Assembly: GCF_028330965.1 (NCBI RefSeq)
Contig: NZ_JAQMUB010000101.1
Coordinates: forward strand, 98,620-162,619
From: Oscillatoria sp. CS-180
GTDB lineage: Bacteria > Cyanobacteriota > Cyanobacteriia > Phormidesmidales > Phormidesmidaceae
Direction of reading: 5' to 3'
DNA: 64,000 bases
The translations under genes and the position numbers were made by a program. Within the stretch, counting starts at the first letter, position 1. The number at the start of each line of letters is the position of its first letter. This document shows, piece by piece, positions 24,789 through 34,217 of the stretch. The notes under the pieces are model-generated. The model did not search any database. It had not been told where the DNA came from and saw only the letters and a list, made by a program, of their open reading frames with translations.

Positions 24789-26510
24789 ATGCAACTAATT
24801 AACCGCGTTAAGTTTGGCAGTAATTTGCGAGGTGACTTATTTGGGGGGTTAACAGCTGCCATTGTTGCCCTGCCATTAGCCCTTGCCTTTGGCGTCGCTT
24901 CAGGGGCTGGGGCGATCGCGGGGCTTTATGGGGCTATCTTTACAGGCTTTTTTGCCGCGCTGTTTGGGGGGACGCCTTCTCAAGTGTCTGGCCCGACTGG
25001 ACCGATGACTGTGGTGATGGCGACTGTGTTTGCCAAGCTGATTGCCGAAAATCCTGAAAGTGGTATGGCCATGGCTTTCACAGCGGTGATGCTGAGTGGC
25101 GTCTTTCAGATTCTCTTTGGCCTACTGCGGCTGGGGCAGTTCATTACTTTGATGCCCTATACCGTAATCTCAGGCTTTATGTCGGGTATCGGGATCATCA
25201 TTATCGATCTGCAACTGGCTCCGTTACTAGGCCATCCTGCTCAGAGTGATGTCGTTGTGGGGTTACAAAAATTACCTGAGGCTTTGGCTAATCCCAATCC
25301 AGCTGCTGCGGGATTAGGCATTTTGACCCTAGTTATTGTATTCGGCTGGTCTGGCAGATTGGCCCGAATCGTACCATCACCACTGGTGGCCTTGATTGTG
25401 TGCACTGCGATCTCAGCTTTAGTTTTTCCTGATAGCACTATTCCGCGCATTGGTGAGATTCCTCAAGGGTTTCCTGAATTGCAATGGCCACAGCTCAACC
25501 TCAATCAGGTGAAGGATATCGTGGGCTATGGATTAATGCTGGCAACTTTGGGGGCGATCGACTCGCTTCTGACATCCCTAGTTGCTGACAATATTACTCG
25601 CACTCGTCACGATTCTGAACAGGAACTAATCGGTCAGGGGATTGGTAACTTGATGTCGGGATTGTTTGGTGGGCTACCCGGCGCAGGAGCCACGATGCGG
25701 ACCGTCATTAATGTGCAGGCAGGTGGACGGACAGCCCTTTCAGGCATGTTTCATGCTCTGGTCTTGTTGTGCATTGTTTTATGGGCAGGTGGGATCACCG
25801 CTCAAATTCCCCATGCGGTGCTGGCAGGAATCTTGATTAAGGTGGGGATCAAGATTATTGATTGGGGGTTTTTGTGGCGAGTTTGCCAGGTTTCGATGCG
25901 AGCTGCGATCGTCACCTATGGCGTTCTCGTTTTGACCGTTTTTGTAGACTTGATTACAGCAGTTGTGGTTGGTGCCTTCGTTGCTAACATGCTTACCATC
26001 CACCGTCTTACCAGCATTCAAGTTGAGCAGATTCGAGCGATCGCTCATCCAGATGATGATCCCAAGGTTATTTTGACTCCTGAGGAACGGCATCTACTGC
26101 ATCAGGGTCAGGGGCGCATCGTCTTGATTCAAATGAGTGGTCCTATCAGCTATGGCGCAGCGAGAACGATCGCCTATCACATGGGTCGAAACTACGATGC
26201 CTTGATTCTTGACCTGAGTGATGTTCCATTAGTCGGCGTCACGGCATCACTGACGATCGCAGCTGAAATTGAAGCGGCTCGGCGTCGGCAGCAGGGCGGA
26301 ATTTTTATTGTGGGAGCCAGTAGCAAGGTCCAGGAACGCTTACGACGATTTCGTGTGCGTGATGTTTTGACTACAGGGAAGTTTATTCCTGATCGCCGGA
26401 CTGCGTTGACAGCTGCCCTGACCCTGATCAATGCCGCAACGTTCTCTCAAGGGCCAGCAGGGCAGCCAGCCGTCGATTCATTTAGAAGTCAAATCAGAGT
26501 GCCTAACTAA
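24789..26510 (+). CDS. bicA: SulP-family bicarbonate transporter BicA
   Basis: This 573-residue SLC26/SulP transporter has a run of hydrophobic segments (about 15-430) followed by a cytoplasmic STAS domain (about 440-550, RIVLIQMSGPISYGAARTI ... DALILDLSDVPLVGVTAS). The N-terminus MQLINRVKFGSNLRGDLFGG, the substrate-site PTGPMTVVMATV and ELIGQGIGNLMSGLFGGLPG closely match the sodium-dependent low-affinity, high-flux bicarbonate carrier BicA of cyanobacteria, part of the CO2-concentrating mechanism. A sulfate carrier of the same family is the alternative. Its neighbours give no further clue. Confidence 0.85.
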   Translation: MQLINRVKFGSNLRGDLFGGLTAAIVALPLALAFGVASGAGAIAGLYGAIFTGFFAALFGGTPSQVSGPTGPMTVVMATVFAKLIAENPESGMAMAFTAVMLSGVFQILFGLLRLGQFITLMPYTVISGFMSGIGIIIIDLQLAPLLGHPAQSDVVVGLQKLPEALANPNPAAAGLGILTLVIVFGWSGRLARIVPSPLVALIVCTAISALVFPDSTIPRIGEIPQGFPELQWPQLNLNQVKDIVGYGLMLATLGAIDSLLTSLVADNITRTRHDSEQELIGQGIGNLMSGLFGGLPGAGATMRTVINVQAGGRTALSGMFHALVLLCIVLWAGGITAQIPHAVLAGILIKVGIKIIDWGFLWRVCQVSMRAAIVTYGVLVLTVFVDLITAVVVGAFVANMLTIHRLTSIQVEQIRAIAHPDDDPKVILTPEERHLLHQGQGRIVLIQMSGPISYGAARTIAYHMGRNYDALILDLSDVPLVGVTASLTIAAEIEAARRRQQGGIFIVGASSKVQERLRRFRVRDVLTTGKFIPDRRTALTAALTLINAATFSQGPAGQPAVDSFRSQIRVPN

Positions 26511-26633
26511 TTGATAGACTGAGCTAACGGTGATGTCTTCTGCCCAAGTGTTTTGGGGATTAACCGCTATGGTGATGGCATTGAAGCCAACGGGTAATTA
26601 GGCTTGAAGCTGTCCTATTAAGACCTGATTGTT

Positions 26634-26662
26634 GTGTGGGGTCGCATATTGCGTCCCTACAC
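26634..26662. repeat. Inverted repeat downstream of bicA
   Basis: GTGTGGGGTCGCA and TGCGTCCCTACAC form a 13-position stem with one mismatch and one G-U around TAT. The word GTAGGGACGCAATATGCGACC on the minus strand is a common cyanobacterial intergenic repeat type. It may serve as the bicA terminator structure. Confidence 0.5.
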
Positions 26663-26733
26663 GGCTATTGAATTGTCTGTACTCAGGTGGATAAGCTTTC
26701 CCAATATTTTGAATGGTGAGCCTATTTCTGTCG

Positions 26734-26760
26734 TAGTGTCCTAGAGGGCTAAGGCTATAT
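26734..26760 (-). repeat. Fragment of the 105-bp repeat family (left end)
   Basis: GTGTCCTAGAGGGCTAAGGCTATAT matches the outer left end of copies C and D (CTAGAGGGCTAAAGCT and TAGATGGCTAAAGCTATAT). It touches the 3' end of the GGDEF/EAL gene; the rest of the element is absent. Confidence 0.5.
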
Positions 26761-26762
26761 CT

Positions 26763-29753
26763 TCAAAACTGATAGGTTTTCTTCAACAGGTGTTCGACTT
26801 GGTCAGACATGATGGGTTTAGAAAAGAGATAGCCCTGTCCATATTCACAATGCAGCGTCTGCAACCATTCCAGCTGTTGTGGTGTTTCAATACCTTCGGC
26901 GATCGCCTTCAGCTCCAGCAAGTTACTTAATCCAACGATGGACTCCGCGATCGTCTGGTTTCTCAATGTAGGTTCTTCTGGGCTGACAAAAGTCCGGTCG
27001 ATTTTGAGGGAATCCACGGGCAACTGATGCAGATAGCTGAGTGAAGAATAGCCTGTACCAAAGTCGTCAATGCTAATCTTAAAGCCCATTGATTGCACCT
27101 GATTGAGTAGAGAACTGGTGGCGTCAATGTTTTCGACGAGTAAGCTCTCGGTAATTTCCAGCGTGAGGCAGTGCGGCTTAATTTGTGTCTGAGTGAGGAC
27201 CTTATTGAGCTGAGGAATTAGGACCGATTCTCGGAGCTGCTTGACTGAAAGGTTGACCGTCAACTTCAAATCTTCAAAATTAGGAACCTGAGATTGCCAC
27301 GCTGCTACCTGCTGACAAGCGGTTAGCAAAACCCATTCGCCCACTGGAATGATCAGGTCGGTTTCTTCGACGACATCAATAAACTTATCAGGGGTCACTA
27401 AGCCTAGCGTTGGATGTTGCCATCGAATCAGTGCTTCGAACCCAGTAATCCTGAGGCTTTTCAAAGATACAATCGGCTGATAAGCGAGAGCAAATTCGTG
27501 ATGATCGACGGCCTTGCGTAAATCATTCTCTAGCTGCATGCGTTTCAAAACTTGAGCATGCATTTGGGGATCAAAAACAGCGTATTTGTCTCGTCCGCTC
27601 GCCTTAGCCCGGTACATCGCAATATCAGCGTTGCGGATGAGATCTTCTGCTCTGTTGTGATTGGCTGCATCGACAACGATGCCAATACTGGCGCTGATAA
27701 AAATTTCTTGTCCTTGAATCAATAGGGGTGCTCGCAAATCCTCGACAATACGCTCGGCTACCCGATTAGCTCGATCAGGCGTTTTAATATCTTCTAGCAG
27801 AACGACAAACTCGTCGCCGCCGATGCGCGCCACTAAATCGTCTTTACGTACAAAGTTGCAGAACTTTTGGGCAACGGTTGTCAAGAGCTGATCTCCGATG
27901 GAATGCCCCAAACTGTCGTTGATAACCTTGAAACGATCAAAATCGATAAAGAGAACAGCGAAGTAATAGCCTGTTTGATGTTTGGAGCGTTTAATGGCCA
28001 GTTCCAATCGCTGCAGCAACAGCAGACGATTGGGCAAACGAGTTAAAGCATCGTGTAGCGCGTCGTGTCGCAGCCGTTGCTCCATCAGGACGCGATCGCC
28101 AACTTCACGAGAAGTGCTCTGCAAATGCAGGACATGACCCGTTTCATCCAAAATGGGCTTGATAAGTGTTTCCAGCCAAATGTAGCCACCTAATTTGTGG
28201 CGAATGCGATACGTGATTGGCAAAGGATTCTTTGAACGAGGATCACTGTGAGCTAGTTGCAGACGAGAGACATCATCAGGATGTAGCAAGTCGTCAGGAT
28301 TTTGACCGATCAATTCATCTCGGGAATATCCCAATAAAGACTCACAAGACGGCGTGACATAGACGTATTGACCGTCAGGCTTGTGTAGGCAAACCAAGTC
28401 AGTCATGTTTTCCGTCACAATGCGATAGCGTTGTTCGCTTTCTGCCAAAGCAATTTCGGCCTGCTTGCGATTGTTGATATTGCGAATAATGATGAGCACC
28501 TTGTCTGCTTGAATCGGTACTACACGAACTTCTTCGTAGTGAATTTCTCCCTCAAACTCAAGCTGCTGCTCATAGAGTTGCATTTTGCCTGTGCTGAGTA
28601 CTGCTTCCACAGCCTGCCTACGTTTCTGAGAGATGTCATGTGGCAGAACTTCATAGTGGTTGATGCCGATGGCATCAAAGGGAGAGAATAGCTTGACGAT
28701 GTTACTGCCCCCAGCAAAGCCCTCACAGATTCCATCGGCACTCATCCAAATCAGTAGGTCAGGAATGGCTTCCAAAATCTGTTGCTTAGCAGCCTCGCTT
28801 TGGCGCAAAGCTTCTTCGATATGCCTTCGCTCAGTAATATCGAGCATGACGCCCAGCATACGATTGGCTTTGCCGTCGTTGTAGTGGGCTGATCCATGCT
28901 CTAGCATCCAGTGAATGCTGTCATCTGGATGCACAACCCGATACTCTACCCAATAGCCTGTCTGAGCACTGATCGCAGTCTCAACGGCGTGTTCAACATG
29001 GTCGATGTCATTAGGGTGAATTGCCTTGCGCCATAGCTGATAGCTGAGGTCTGTTTGATGGGGATCAAGACCTAGCAACCGAAAGTGATTTTCGTTCCAT
29101 TCAAAATGATTATCGGCGATGTGCCAATCCCATAGGCTGATATGGGTAAGTTCTAAGGCTAAGCGAAGCTGCTCTTCACTTTTTTGAAGTCGCTGTTCTG
29201 CTTGCTGACGTCGCGTTTTCTCGGCCTGCAACTGTCGGTTCCAGAGAACCGTTGCGACCATCAGTACCCCACCACACATAACAGCAGACATTAATAGCAT
29301 CTGATCTCCAGGATGACCTCTTAGCGCTATGGTCGTCAGACCCCAATCTCTTACTTGCAAAGTCTTCCCCGTGTCAAGATTCGTCTTAGCGCTCCGGCTC
29401 CCTTCAGTCGCTACGGGCAAGTCATTCGTGGTGTGATCAGTTCTGGGTGGGGTGAAGACACTAGGAGAAACAATCGCGGCGAGGCTTGTGGTGGTTGTTA
29501 ATCCGAGATCTGTTGTTGGGTACCGAAATTGTTTCCTGCCCAAGAGATTGCTGTAGCCACTATAGCTGGAGCGGTTAAGAACACTAGAATCTCGATGGGT
29601 CCAAGGATTGATCCTACTTTCTGCCCTGATTCTTGTGTCTTTAGTGATATCTAATTGGCCTGAGACATCACAGCTTTTGTCGACCTCTGAACTCAGTAGG
29701 AACGCACAGCCTAACAGCACCGGGAAGCAAAACGCTTTTCTGGGAAAGAACAT
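26763..29753 (-). CDS. PAS/GGDEF/EAL cyclic-di-GMP protein with N-terminal membrane anchor
   Basis: This 996-residue signalling protein has an N-terminal hydrophobic segment resembling a signal or first membrane helix (FCFPVLLGCAFLLSS), a polar linker of about 120 residues, and a second helix at about 150-168 (MLLMSAVMCGGVLMVATVLW). A coiled segment and three PAS/PAC units follow (about 190-310, 320-430, 440-560). The GGDEF domain has intact RIGGDEF (about 641) and an RxxD inhibitory site (RKDD) five residues before it. The EAL domain has GFEALIRWQHP (about 770) and IDDFGTGYSSLSYL. Both c-di-GMP synthesis and hydrolysis residues look present. ATG 29753 is preferred to a TTG at 29798. Confidence 0.93.
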   Translation of the reverse strand: MFFPRKAFCFPVLLGCAFLLSSEVDKSCDVSGQLDITKDTRIRAESRINPWTHRDSSVLNRSSYSGYSNLLGRKQFRYPTTDLGLTTTTSLAAIVSPSVFTPPRTDHTTNDLPVATEGSRSAKTNLDTGKTLQVRDWGLTTIALRGHPGDQMLLMSAVMCGGVLMVATVLWNRQLQAEKTRRQQAEQRLQKSEEQLRLALELTHISLWDWHIADNHFEWNENHFRLLGLDPHQTDLSYQLWRKAIHPNDIDHVEHAVETAISAQTGYWVEYRVVHPDDSIHWMLEHGSAHYNDGKANRMLGVMLDITERRHIEEALRQSEAAKQQILEAIPDLLIWMSADGICEGFAGGSNIVKLFSPFDAIGINHYEVLPHDISQKRRQAVEAVLSTGKMQLYEQQLEFEGEIHYEEVRVVPIQADKVLIIIRNINNRKQAEIALAESEQRYRIVTENMTDLVCLHKPDGQYVYVTPSCESLLGYSRDELIGQNPDDLLHPDDVSRLQLAHSDPRSKNPLPITYRIRHKLGGYIWLETLIKPILDETGHVLHLQSTSREVGDRVLMEQRLRHDALHDALTRLPNRLLLLQRLELAIKRSKHQTGYYFAVLFIDFDRFKVINDSLGHSIGDQLLTTVAQKFCNFVRKDDLVARIGGDEFVVLLEDIKTPDRANRVAERIVEDLRAPLLIQGQEIFISASIGIVVDAANHNRAEDLIRNADIAMYRAKASGRDKYAVFDPQMHAQVLKRMQLENDLRKAVDHHEFALAYQPIVSLKSLRITGFEALIRWQHPTLGLVTPDKFIDVVEETDLIIPVGEWVLLTACQQVAAWQSQVPNFEDLKLTVNLSVKQLRESVLIPQLNKVLTQTQIKPHCLTLEITESLLVENIDATSSLLNQVQSMGFKISIDDFGTGYSSLSYLHQLPVDSLKIDRTFVSPEEPTLRNQTIAESIVGLSNLLELKAIAEGIETPQQLEWLQTLHCEYGQGYLFSKPIMSDQVEHLLKKTYQF

Positions 29754-30061
29754 TGGATACGAGTAGATCTTGAGACCCCTTTGTCCTAGTAATCCCAATT
29801 TTGCTTTGTGGATGCTGATGCTGATGGGCTACTCTAAGCTCTCTAAAACCTGAGACATATCCTGAGACACATACAGTCTTGCTCTAGGTTGAGTCTTGGT
29901 GTACGGGCAATTACGCATAAATTGTTCTTGATGACCGTGCTGATCATTGTCCTCAAAGTGTGTGTTCCCCCTCTCAACAACACTGCATTCAGAAGACTAT
30001 TCTCTGAGGCACCACAAAAACCCGTAGACTGAAGAGAGGTGGCAGGCTCGAACATTTTGGC
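29754..30061. other. Divergent promoter region between GGDEF/EAL and amidase genes
   Basis: About 300 bp with no gene. It includes a short direct repeat GATGCTGATGCTGATGG near 29811-29828 and two copies of CTGAGACA near 29851-29870. No clear promoter hexamers were identified. Confidence 0.4.
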
Positions 30062-31825
30062 ATGCATAAGATAAATCTTTTAAGTATCGGTATTGGCACG
30101 TTAAGCAATATCGCTATTGCAGCTCCCGCGATCGCCAACTCCGATCTCTTTCTGGCCTATCCGCCTTTGGAGCACCAAACGACCAGCGATCGTATTTTCC
30201 TGATTGGCACCGCTGATCCTGCCCAATCTGTCCTGGTCAATGGCGAAATAATTGACAACCGTAGCGAGTCTGGTCACTTTGCACCAACCGTGCCCTTAGA
30301 AATGGGCGTTAATACGCTGACTCTATCCCAAGGTGAAGACACGATCGAAGTCACTGTTACTCGTCTTCCTGCGACTCCAGTCGTGTCTCCTGAATTGGGC
30401 TATCTTGTGGATTCGCTAGCGCCTCAGGTCAGCATTGCTAGACCGGCAGGCGAACTGATCTGCTTTAGCGCGATCGCCCGACCGAATGCCAGTATTTCTG
30501 TTGACTGGGCAGGGAAAGACATTATCCTAACGCCTGCCTCTCAAATGGTTGCTCTACCTCCCAATTCAGCGGTTCTGGTTTCTGATAACGAACCTTTGCC
30601 CCAGGCGGCAACAACCTACGAGGGCTGTGCACCGATGCCAGCCACCGGATCGCCGGGTCAACCCACATACACCGTTACCATCGACGGTCAAGTCAATACA
30701 CATACGCTACCAGCACCTGTTTCCCGTTTACCAAGAGTCCCCTTTCAAATTGCTGAGGTCGTCGCTGAATCTGGAGTCGCTCGAACAGGCCCCAGCACCA
30801 ACTATTCCCGCATTACGCCTCTCCCTCAGGGAACACGTGCTGCCGTTACTGGCATTGAAGGAGATTGGCTAAGACTTGATTATGGTGGTTGGATTCGTGC
30901 ATCAGAAACGGTGATAGCGACTGCTTCAGCACCTTCCCAAGCCACTATTCGCAGCGTTACGTCGCGGCAAGTTCCTGGTTGGACCGAAGTTCGCTTTCCA
31001 CTCAATGCAACGGTCCCCATTACCATCGACCAGACCGCCGATACCCTCACCCTTACCCTACACAACACGACCCCTCAAACCGACACAATTTATTTGGACG
31101 AGGATCCTGTGATTGAGCGCCTAGATTGGTCACCCGTTCTGCCCGACAAAGCACAATATCGCTTTCAGTTCAAAACCGCTCAGCAGTGGGGCTACAAAAC
31201 CCACTACGAAGGTACAACTCTAGTTCTCTCCCTGCGACATCCACCCCAACTGGCTCCTGGCTCGCTATCGGGCAGTAGGATTCTGATTGATCCAGGACAC
31301 GGCAGCGAAAACGACCTTGGTGCTCGTGGTCCCAACGGCTATCCTGAAAAAGATGTCAACCTGGTCGTCTCTAAGCTCCTGCGAGATGCTTTGGAAGCGC
31401 GGGGCGCAACGGTCATCATGACTCGTGAAGGGGATGATGATTTGTTTCCTGGCGATCGCGTAGAGATTATCAACGATGTTGAACCTACCTTGGCCCTCAG
31501 CATTCACTACAATGCCCTCCCCGATGCTGGTGATGCGCTCAACACTGCTGGCATTGGCATGTTCTGGTACAACGCTCAAGCCTACTCCCTGTCACAGTTT
31601 CTACACGACTATCTTGTTCGCGAACTGGATCGTCCGTCCTATGGGGTTTATTGGAACAACCTAGCCCTCACTCGTCCCACTGTCGCCCCAGCCGTTCTGC
31701 TTGAGCTTGGCTTTATGATCAATCCTTATGAATTCGAATGGATAACCGATCCAGACGCGCAGGTGGAGCTGGCGGACGCATTAGCCGATGCCGTTGAAAT
31801 CTGGATGCAAGGCACAACTCAGTAA
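30062..31825 (+). CDS. Secreted N-acetylmuramoyl-L-alanine amidase (amidase_3) with SH3-like domain
   Basis: This 587-residue protein has a signal peptide (about 1-26, ending AIAAPAIANS) and an N-terminal beta-rich region. A bacterial SH3-like domain (about 236-285, SGVARTGPSTNYSRITPLPQG ... GDWLRLDYGGWI) follows. An AMIN-like beta region (about 295-390) comes next, then the amidase_3 catalytic domain (about 402-583). Zinc ligands are seen in IDPGHG (about 409), YPEKDVNL (Glu) and SIHYN (His). The catalytic Glu is in LLELGF (about 547). It cleaves the amide between MurNAc and L-Ala in the periplasm during septation or turnover. The SH3 domain probably binds peptidoglycan. Confidence 0.92.
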   Translation: MHKINLLSIGIGTLSNIAIAAPAIANSDLFLAYPPLEHQTTSDRIFLIGTADPAQSVLVNGEIIDNRSESGHFAPTVPLEMGVNTLTLSQGEDTIEVTVTRLPATPVVSPELGYLVDSLAPQVSIARPAGELICFSAIARPNASISVDWAGKDIILTPASQMVALPPNSAVLVSDNEPLPQAATTYEGCAPMPATGSPGQPTYTVTIDGQVNTHTLPAPVSRLPRVPFQIAEVVAESGVARTGPSTNYSRITPLPQGTRAAVTGIEGDWLRLDYGGWIRASETVIATASAPSQATIRSVTSRQVPGWTEVRFPLNATVPITIDQTADTLTLTLHNTTPQTDTIYLDEDPVIERLDWSPVLPDKAQYRFQFKTAQQWGYKTHYEGTTLVLSLRHPPQLAPGSLSGSRILIDPGHGSENDLGARGPNGYPEKDVNLVVSKLLRDALEARGATVIMTREGDDDLFPGDRVEIINDVEPTLALSIHYNALPDAGDALNTAGIGMFWYNAQAYSLSQFLHDYLVRELDRPSYGVYWNNLALTRPTVAPAVLLELGFMINPYEFEWITDPDAQVELADALADAVEIWMQGTTQ

Positions 31826-31880
31826 GACCACATTGACCTATTGATTATTGTTCACTTAGTCTGATCCCCGAATAAAGCTC

Positions 31881-32048
31881 ATGGCTCGTCAGCGCTCAAA
31901 ATCTGACTTACCCACGAAAGTCTGTCCTGTCTGTCAGCGTCCCTTTACCTGGCGCAAAAAGTGGGCTGACTGCTGGGATGAGGTGAAGTACTGTTCTGAA
32001 CGATGTCGGAGACGGCGATCGCAGGCTAACAATCCAGCCTCTAAATAA
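31881..32048 (+). CDS. DUF2256-type small zinc-finger-like protein
   Basis: This 55-residue basic protein was found by reading. It reads [20 protein letters not shown], then [20 protein letters not shown] and RCRRRRSQ. The pattern C-x2-C ... C ... C-x3-C with PFx[15 protein letters not shown] is diagnostic of DUF2256, a family common in cyanobacteria, often encoded near photolyase/cryptochrome genes, though not here. The cysteines suggest a zinc or iron-sulfur site. The gene starts 55 bp after the amidase stop on the same strand and converges with the TetR gene. Confidence 0.88.
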   Translation: MARQRSKSDLPTKVCPVCQRPFTWRKKWADCWDEVKYCSERCRRRRSQANNPASK

Positions 32049-32076
32049 CTAAGTCAATTCACGAAATACCTTCAAA

Positions 32077-32724
32077 TTAATCCGATTGATCTGACTGTTT
32101 CCGAGCGGTAATGAGCTGAATGAGACCGTCAATCATGCGATCGCGCTCTATGGGCATCACCTCATCACCATGCAACACATTTTGGGTAATCAAATAGTGG
32201 ACCAGAGAGCCTGCAAATATTCTGGCTGCAACTATCGGATCGGGTAGGTTGAGCTGCGTTTGAGAGGACAAATAGAGGGATAGCTGCTCCAGTAGAGGTT
32301 TTTTAATTTCCTGTACAAACGTTTTGGCTACCTGCGGAAAGCGCTCTGATTCACCAATAACCAGTCGCATTAGCGTCAGCAAAGGCTTATTTTTATCGAA
32401 ATTGTTCAACATCAGCGTGGCAATTTGCCGTAGGACTTGTTCCGGTGCAGCCTCCACATCTGACTGGGACAGCAGCGCAAAAACACCCTGACGACTAGAA
32501 AAGGTCAGCTCTTGAATGAGGGCCAGAAACAGTCCCTCTTTATCTTGAAAGTGGCTGTATAAGGTGGACTTGGAAACTCCTGCTGCCGCTGCGATACGGT
32601 CCATGCTGGCAGCGGCATAGCCCTGCACCATAAAGACTTGTAGAGCACCCTGCAAAACAGCTTGTGCCTTTTCAGATCGGATTTCTGACAAGGATGCCTG
32701 AGATTGCGAATCAAGGGTTGTCAT
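32077..32724 (-). CDS. TetR-family transcriptional regulator, divergent from devBCA
   Basis: This 215-residue regulator has an N-terminal helix-turn-helix domain (about 15-60): AVLQGALQVFMVQGYAAASMDRIAAAAGVSKSTLYSHFQDKEGLF. Written in parts, the recognition helix is AAGVSKSTLYSHF. The C-terminal domain is helical and would bind the inducer and dimerise (TetR_C-like). It faces devB across 145 bp containing two identical inverted 14-bp sites, which makes it the likely repressor of the exporter and of itself. ATG 32724 (MTTLDSQSQASLSE) is preferred over 32781, whose extension would run into the operator region. Confidence 0.92.
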   Translation of the reverse strand: MTTLDSQSQASLSEIRSEKAQAVLQGALQVFMVQGYAAASMDRIAAAAGVSKSTLYSHFQDKEGLFLALIQELTFSSRQGVFALLSQSDVEAAPEQVLRQIATLMLNNFDKNKPLLTLMRLVIGESERFPQVAKTFVQEIKKPLLEQLSLYLSSQTQLNLPDPIVAARIFAGSLVHYLITQNVLHGDEVMPIERDRMIDGLIQLITARKQSDQSD

Positions 32725-32789
32725 TGCTTCAATTCCTGCAGCACAGATACATCCAGCATAAAGGAGCAACTCGTTTCTCAAAGAAAACT

Positions 32790-32803
32790 ATACTAAACGG
32801 TAT
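32790..32803. promoter_or_regulatory. Operator O1 (ATACTAAACGGTAT)
   Basis: This 14-bp word with palindromic edges (ATAC...GTAT) recurs exactly, in inverted orientation, at 32817-32830. It lies just upstream of the devB -35 box and 66 bp from the tetR start, so a TetR dimer here could shut off both genes. Confidence 0.75.
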
Positions 32804-32805
32804 AG

Positions 32806-32833
32806 TTGACAAAACCATACCGTTTAGTATGAT
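32806..32833 (+). promoter_or_regulatory. devB promoter
   Basis: TTGACA (32806-32811) and TATGAT (32828-32833) are separated by 16 bp, close to the sigma-70 consensus. Operator O2 covers most of the spacer and the start of the -10. The start codon is 36 bp further on. Confidence 0.75.
32817..32830. promoter_or_regulatory. Operator O2 (ATACCGTTTAGTAT)
   Basis: Exact reverse complement of O1, centred 27 bp from it, overlapping the -10 spacer of the devB promoter. The position is ideal for repression. Confidence 0.75.
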
Positions 32834-32869
32834 CTGATTGTGACCTGTTGAATTACCTGTGCGAGGGTT

Positions 32870-34057
32870 ATGCATCTGGATCTCTCGAACCGTTCTGTTT
32901 TTTCAGCAATGCAGTCTCGTCGCTGGTTGGCGATTGCAGGTGCTGTCGTACTGGCCGTTGGCGGAATTGCTGTTTGGCGTGTTTGGCAATCCCGTGTAGA
33001 TGAAACACAAACGGAGGTAGTGACTCCGAGTATCACGACAGTGACAGCCTTAGGACGCCTAGAGCCAGAAGGTGAGGTTATCAATTTGATTGCACCGACT
33101 GCGACTCAAGAGAACCGAATAGAGCAGCTATTGGTTGAAGAAGGAGATTCTGTTGAGGCTGGCGAAGTCATTGCCGTTTTGGACAATCGCGATCGCCTGC
33201 AGGCGGTTCTCCAGCAAGCTGAGGAGCAAGTGCAAATCGCCCGTACTCAACTTGCGCAGGTGCAAGCTGGAGCTAAGTCAGGGGAAATCGCGGCTCAACA
33301 AGCTGAGATTGCTCGATTGCAGGCCACTCAAGCGAGTGACATTGCTGCTCAGCAGGCAGCCGTCGCACGGCTAGAAGCAGAAGTCGAGAATGCCCGGGTG
33401 GAATATCAGCGGTACGAAACGCTTTACCAACAGGGCGCTGTTTCAGCTTCCGAGCGAGACGCTAGAGAGCTGACTTTGAGTACAGCGCAGCGACAGCTTC
33501 AAGAAGCCCAAGCGCAACTGGAACGTATTCAAACGGCTGGGCGAGAGCAAATTGAGCAAGCTCGTGCCACCCTCGACCAGATAGCCGAAGTCCGTCCGGT
33601 AGATGTGGCAGCGGCTGAGGCAGAAGTGGAGGCTGCGATCGCGGCTGTTGCCGAAGCCGAAGCCAATCTGGCTCAGACGTCGGTTAAGGCACCCATTGCG
33701 GGTCAGGTTCTCAAAATTCATGCTCGCCCCGGTGAAAGAGTTGCCGATCAGGGGATTGCGACACTGGGGCAAACTGAGCAGATGAAAGTGATTGCAGAAG
33801 TTTACCAAGGCGATATCGATCAGATCGAGGTGGGGCAGAGCGCCGAAATCACCTCTACGGTTTTCTCTGAAACCCTCCAAGGCAGAGTCGAACGTATTGG
33901 TTTACAGGTGGAACCACAGCAGGTTGTTGACGAGAATCCTGCTGCCAATATTGACGCCAAAGTTATTGAGGTTCACATCGTTTTGAATGCAGAAGCTAGT
34001 GCACAAGTTAGTGACCTGACAAACCTTCAGGTGACCGCTACGATTCAAACCCAGTAG
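32870..34057 (+). CDS. devB: DevB-like membrane fusion protein (HlyD family)
   Basis: This 395-residue periplasmic adaptor has one N-terminal membrane anchor (about 19-37, RRWLAIAGAVVLAVGGIAVW), a biotinyl-lipoyl half (VTALGRLEPEGEV, EGDSVEAGEVIAVLDNRDRL), and a long coiled-coil hairpin (about 105-265, rich in Q, A and E). The second lipoyl half reads SVKAPIAGQVLKIHARPGE, and a beta-barrel domain follows. TALGRLEPEG is typical of the cyanobacterial DevB branch. With DevC and DevA it forms an exporter that works with a TolC outer-membrane channel; in heterocyst formers it exports glycolipids. Here it is more likely used for stress-related lipid or drug export under TetR control. Confidence 0.9.
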   Translation: MHLDLSNRSVFSAMQSRRWLAIAGAVVLAVGGIAVWRVWQSRVDETQTEVVTPSITTVTALGRLEPEGEVINLIAPTATQENRIEQLLVEEGDSVEAGEVIAVLDNRDRLQAVLQQAEEQVQIARTQLAQVQAGAKSGEIAAQQAEIARLQATQASDIAAQQAAVARLEAEVENARVEYQRYETLYQQGAVSASERDARELTLSTAQRQLQEAQAQLERIQTAGREQIEQARATLDQIAEVRPVDVAAAEAEVEAAIAAVAEAEANLAQTSVKAPIAGQVLKIHARPGERVADQGIATLGQTEQMKVIAEVYQGDIDQIEVGQSAEITSTVFSETLQGRVERIGLQVEPQQVVDENPAANIDAKVIEVHIVLNAEASAQVSDLTNLQVTATIQTQ

Positions 34058-34217
34058 TCTTCTGCTCCGAAAATTGCTGCCCTAGGAGGCCGCGCTCTCG
34101 ATTGCGATGCTTCTCGGCAGCGAAATTGCTGCACTGCTACACTACCTCCTCTCATCACGCCATTCTTTCTGCTCACCTTGCGAAATTCCTACAAGCCCAC
34201 CCTCAGGAGCTGACGCC

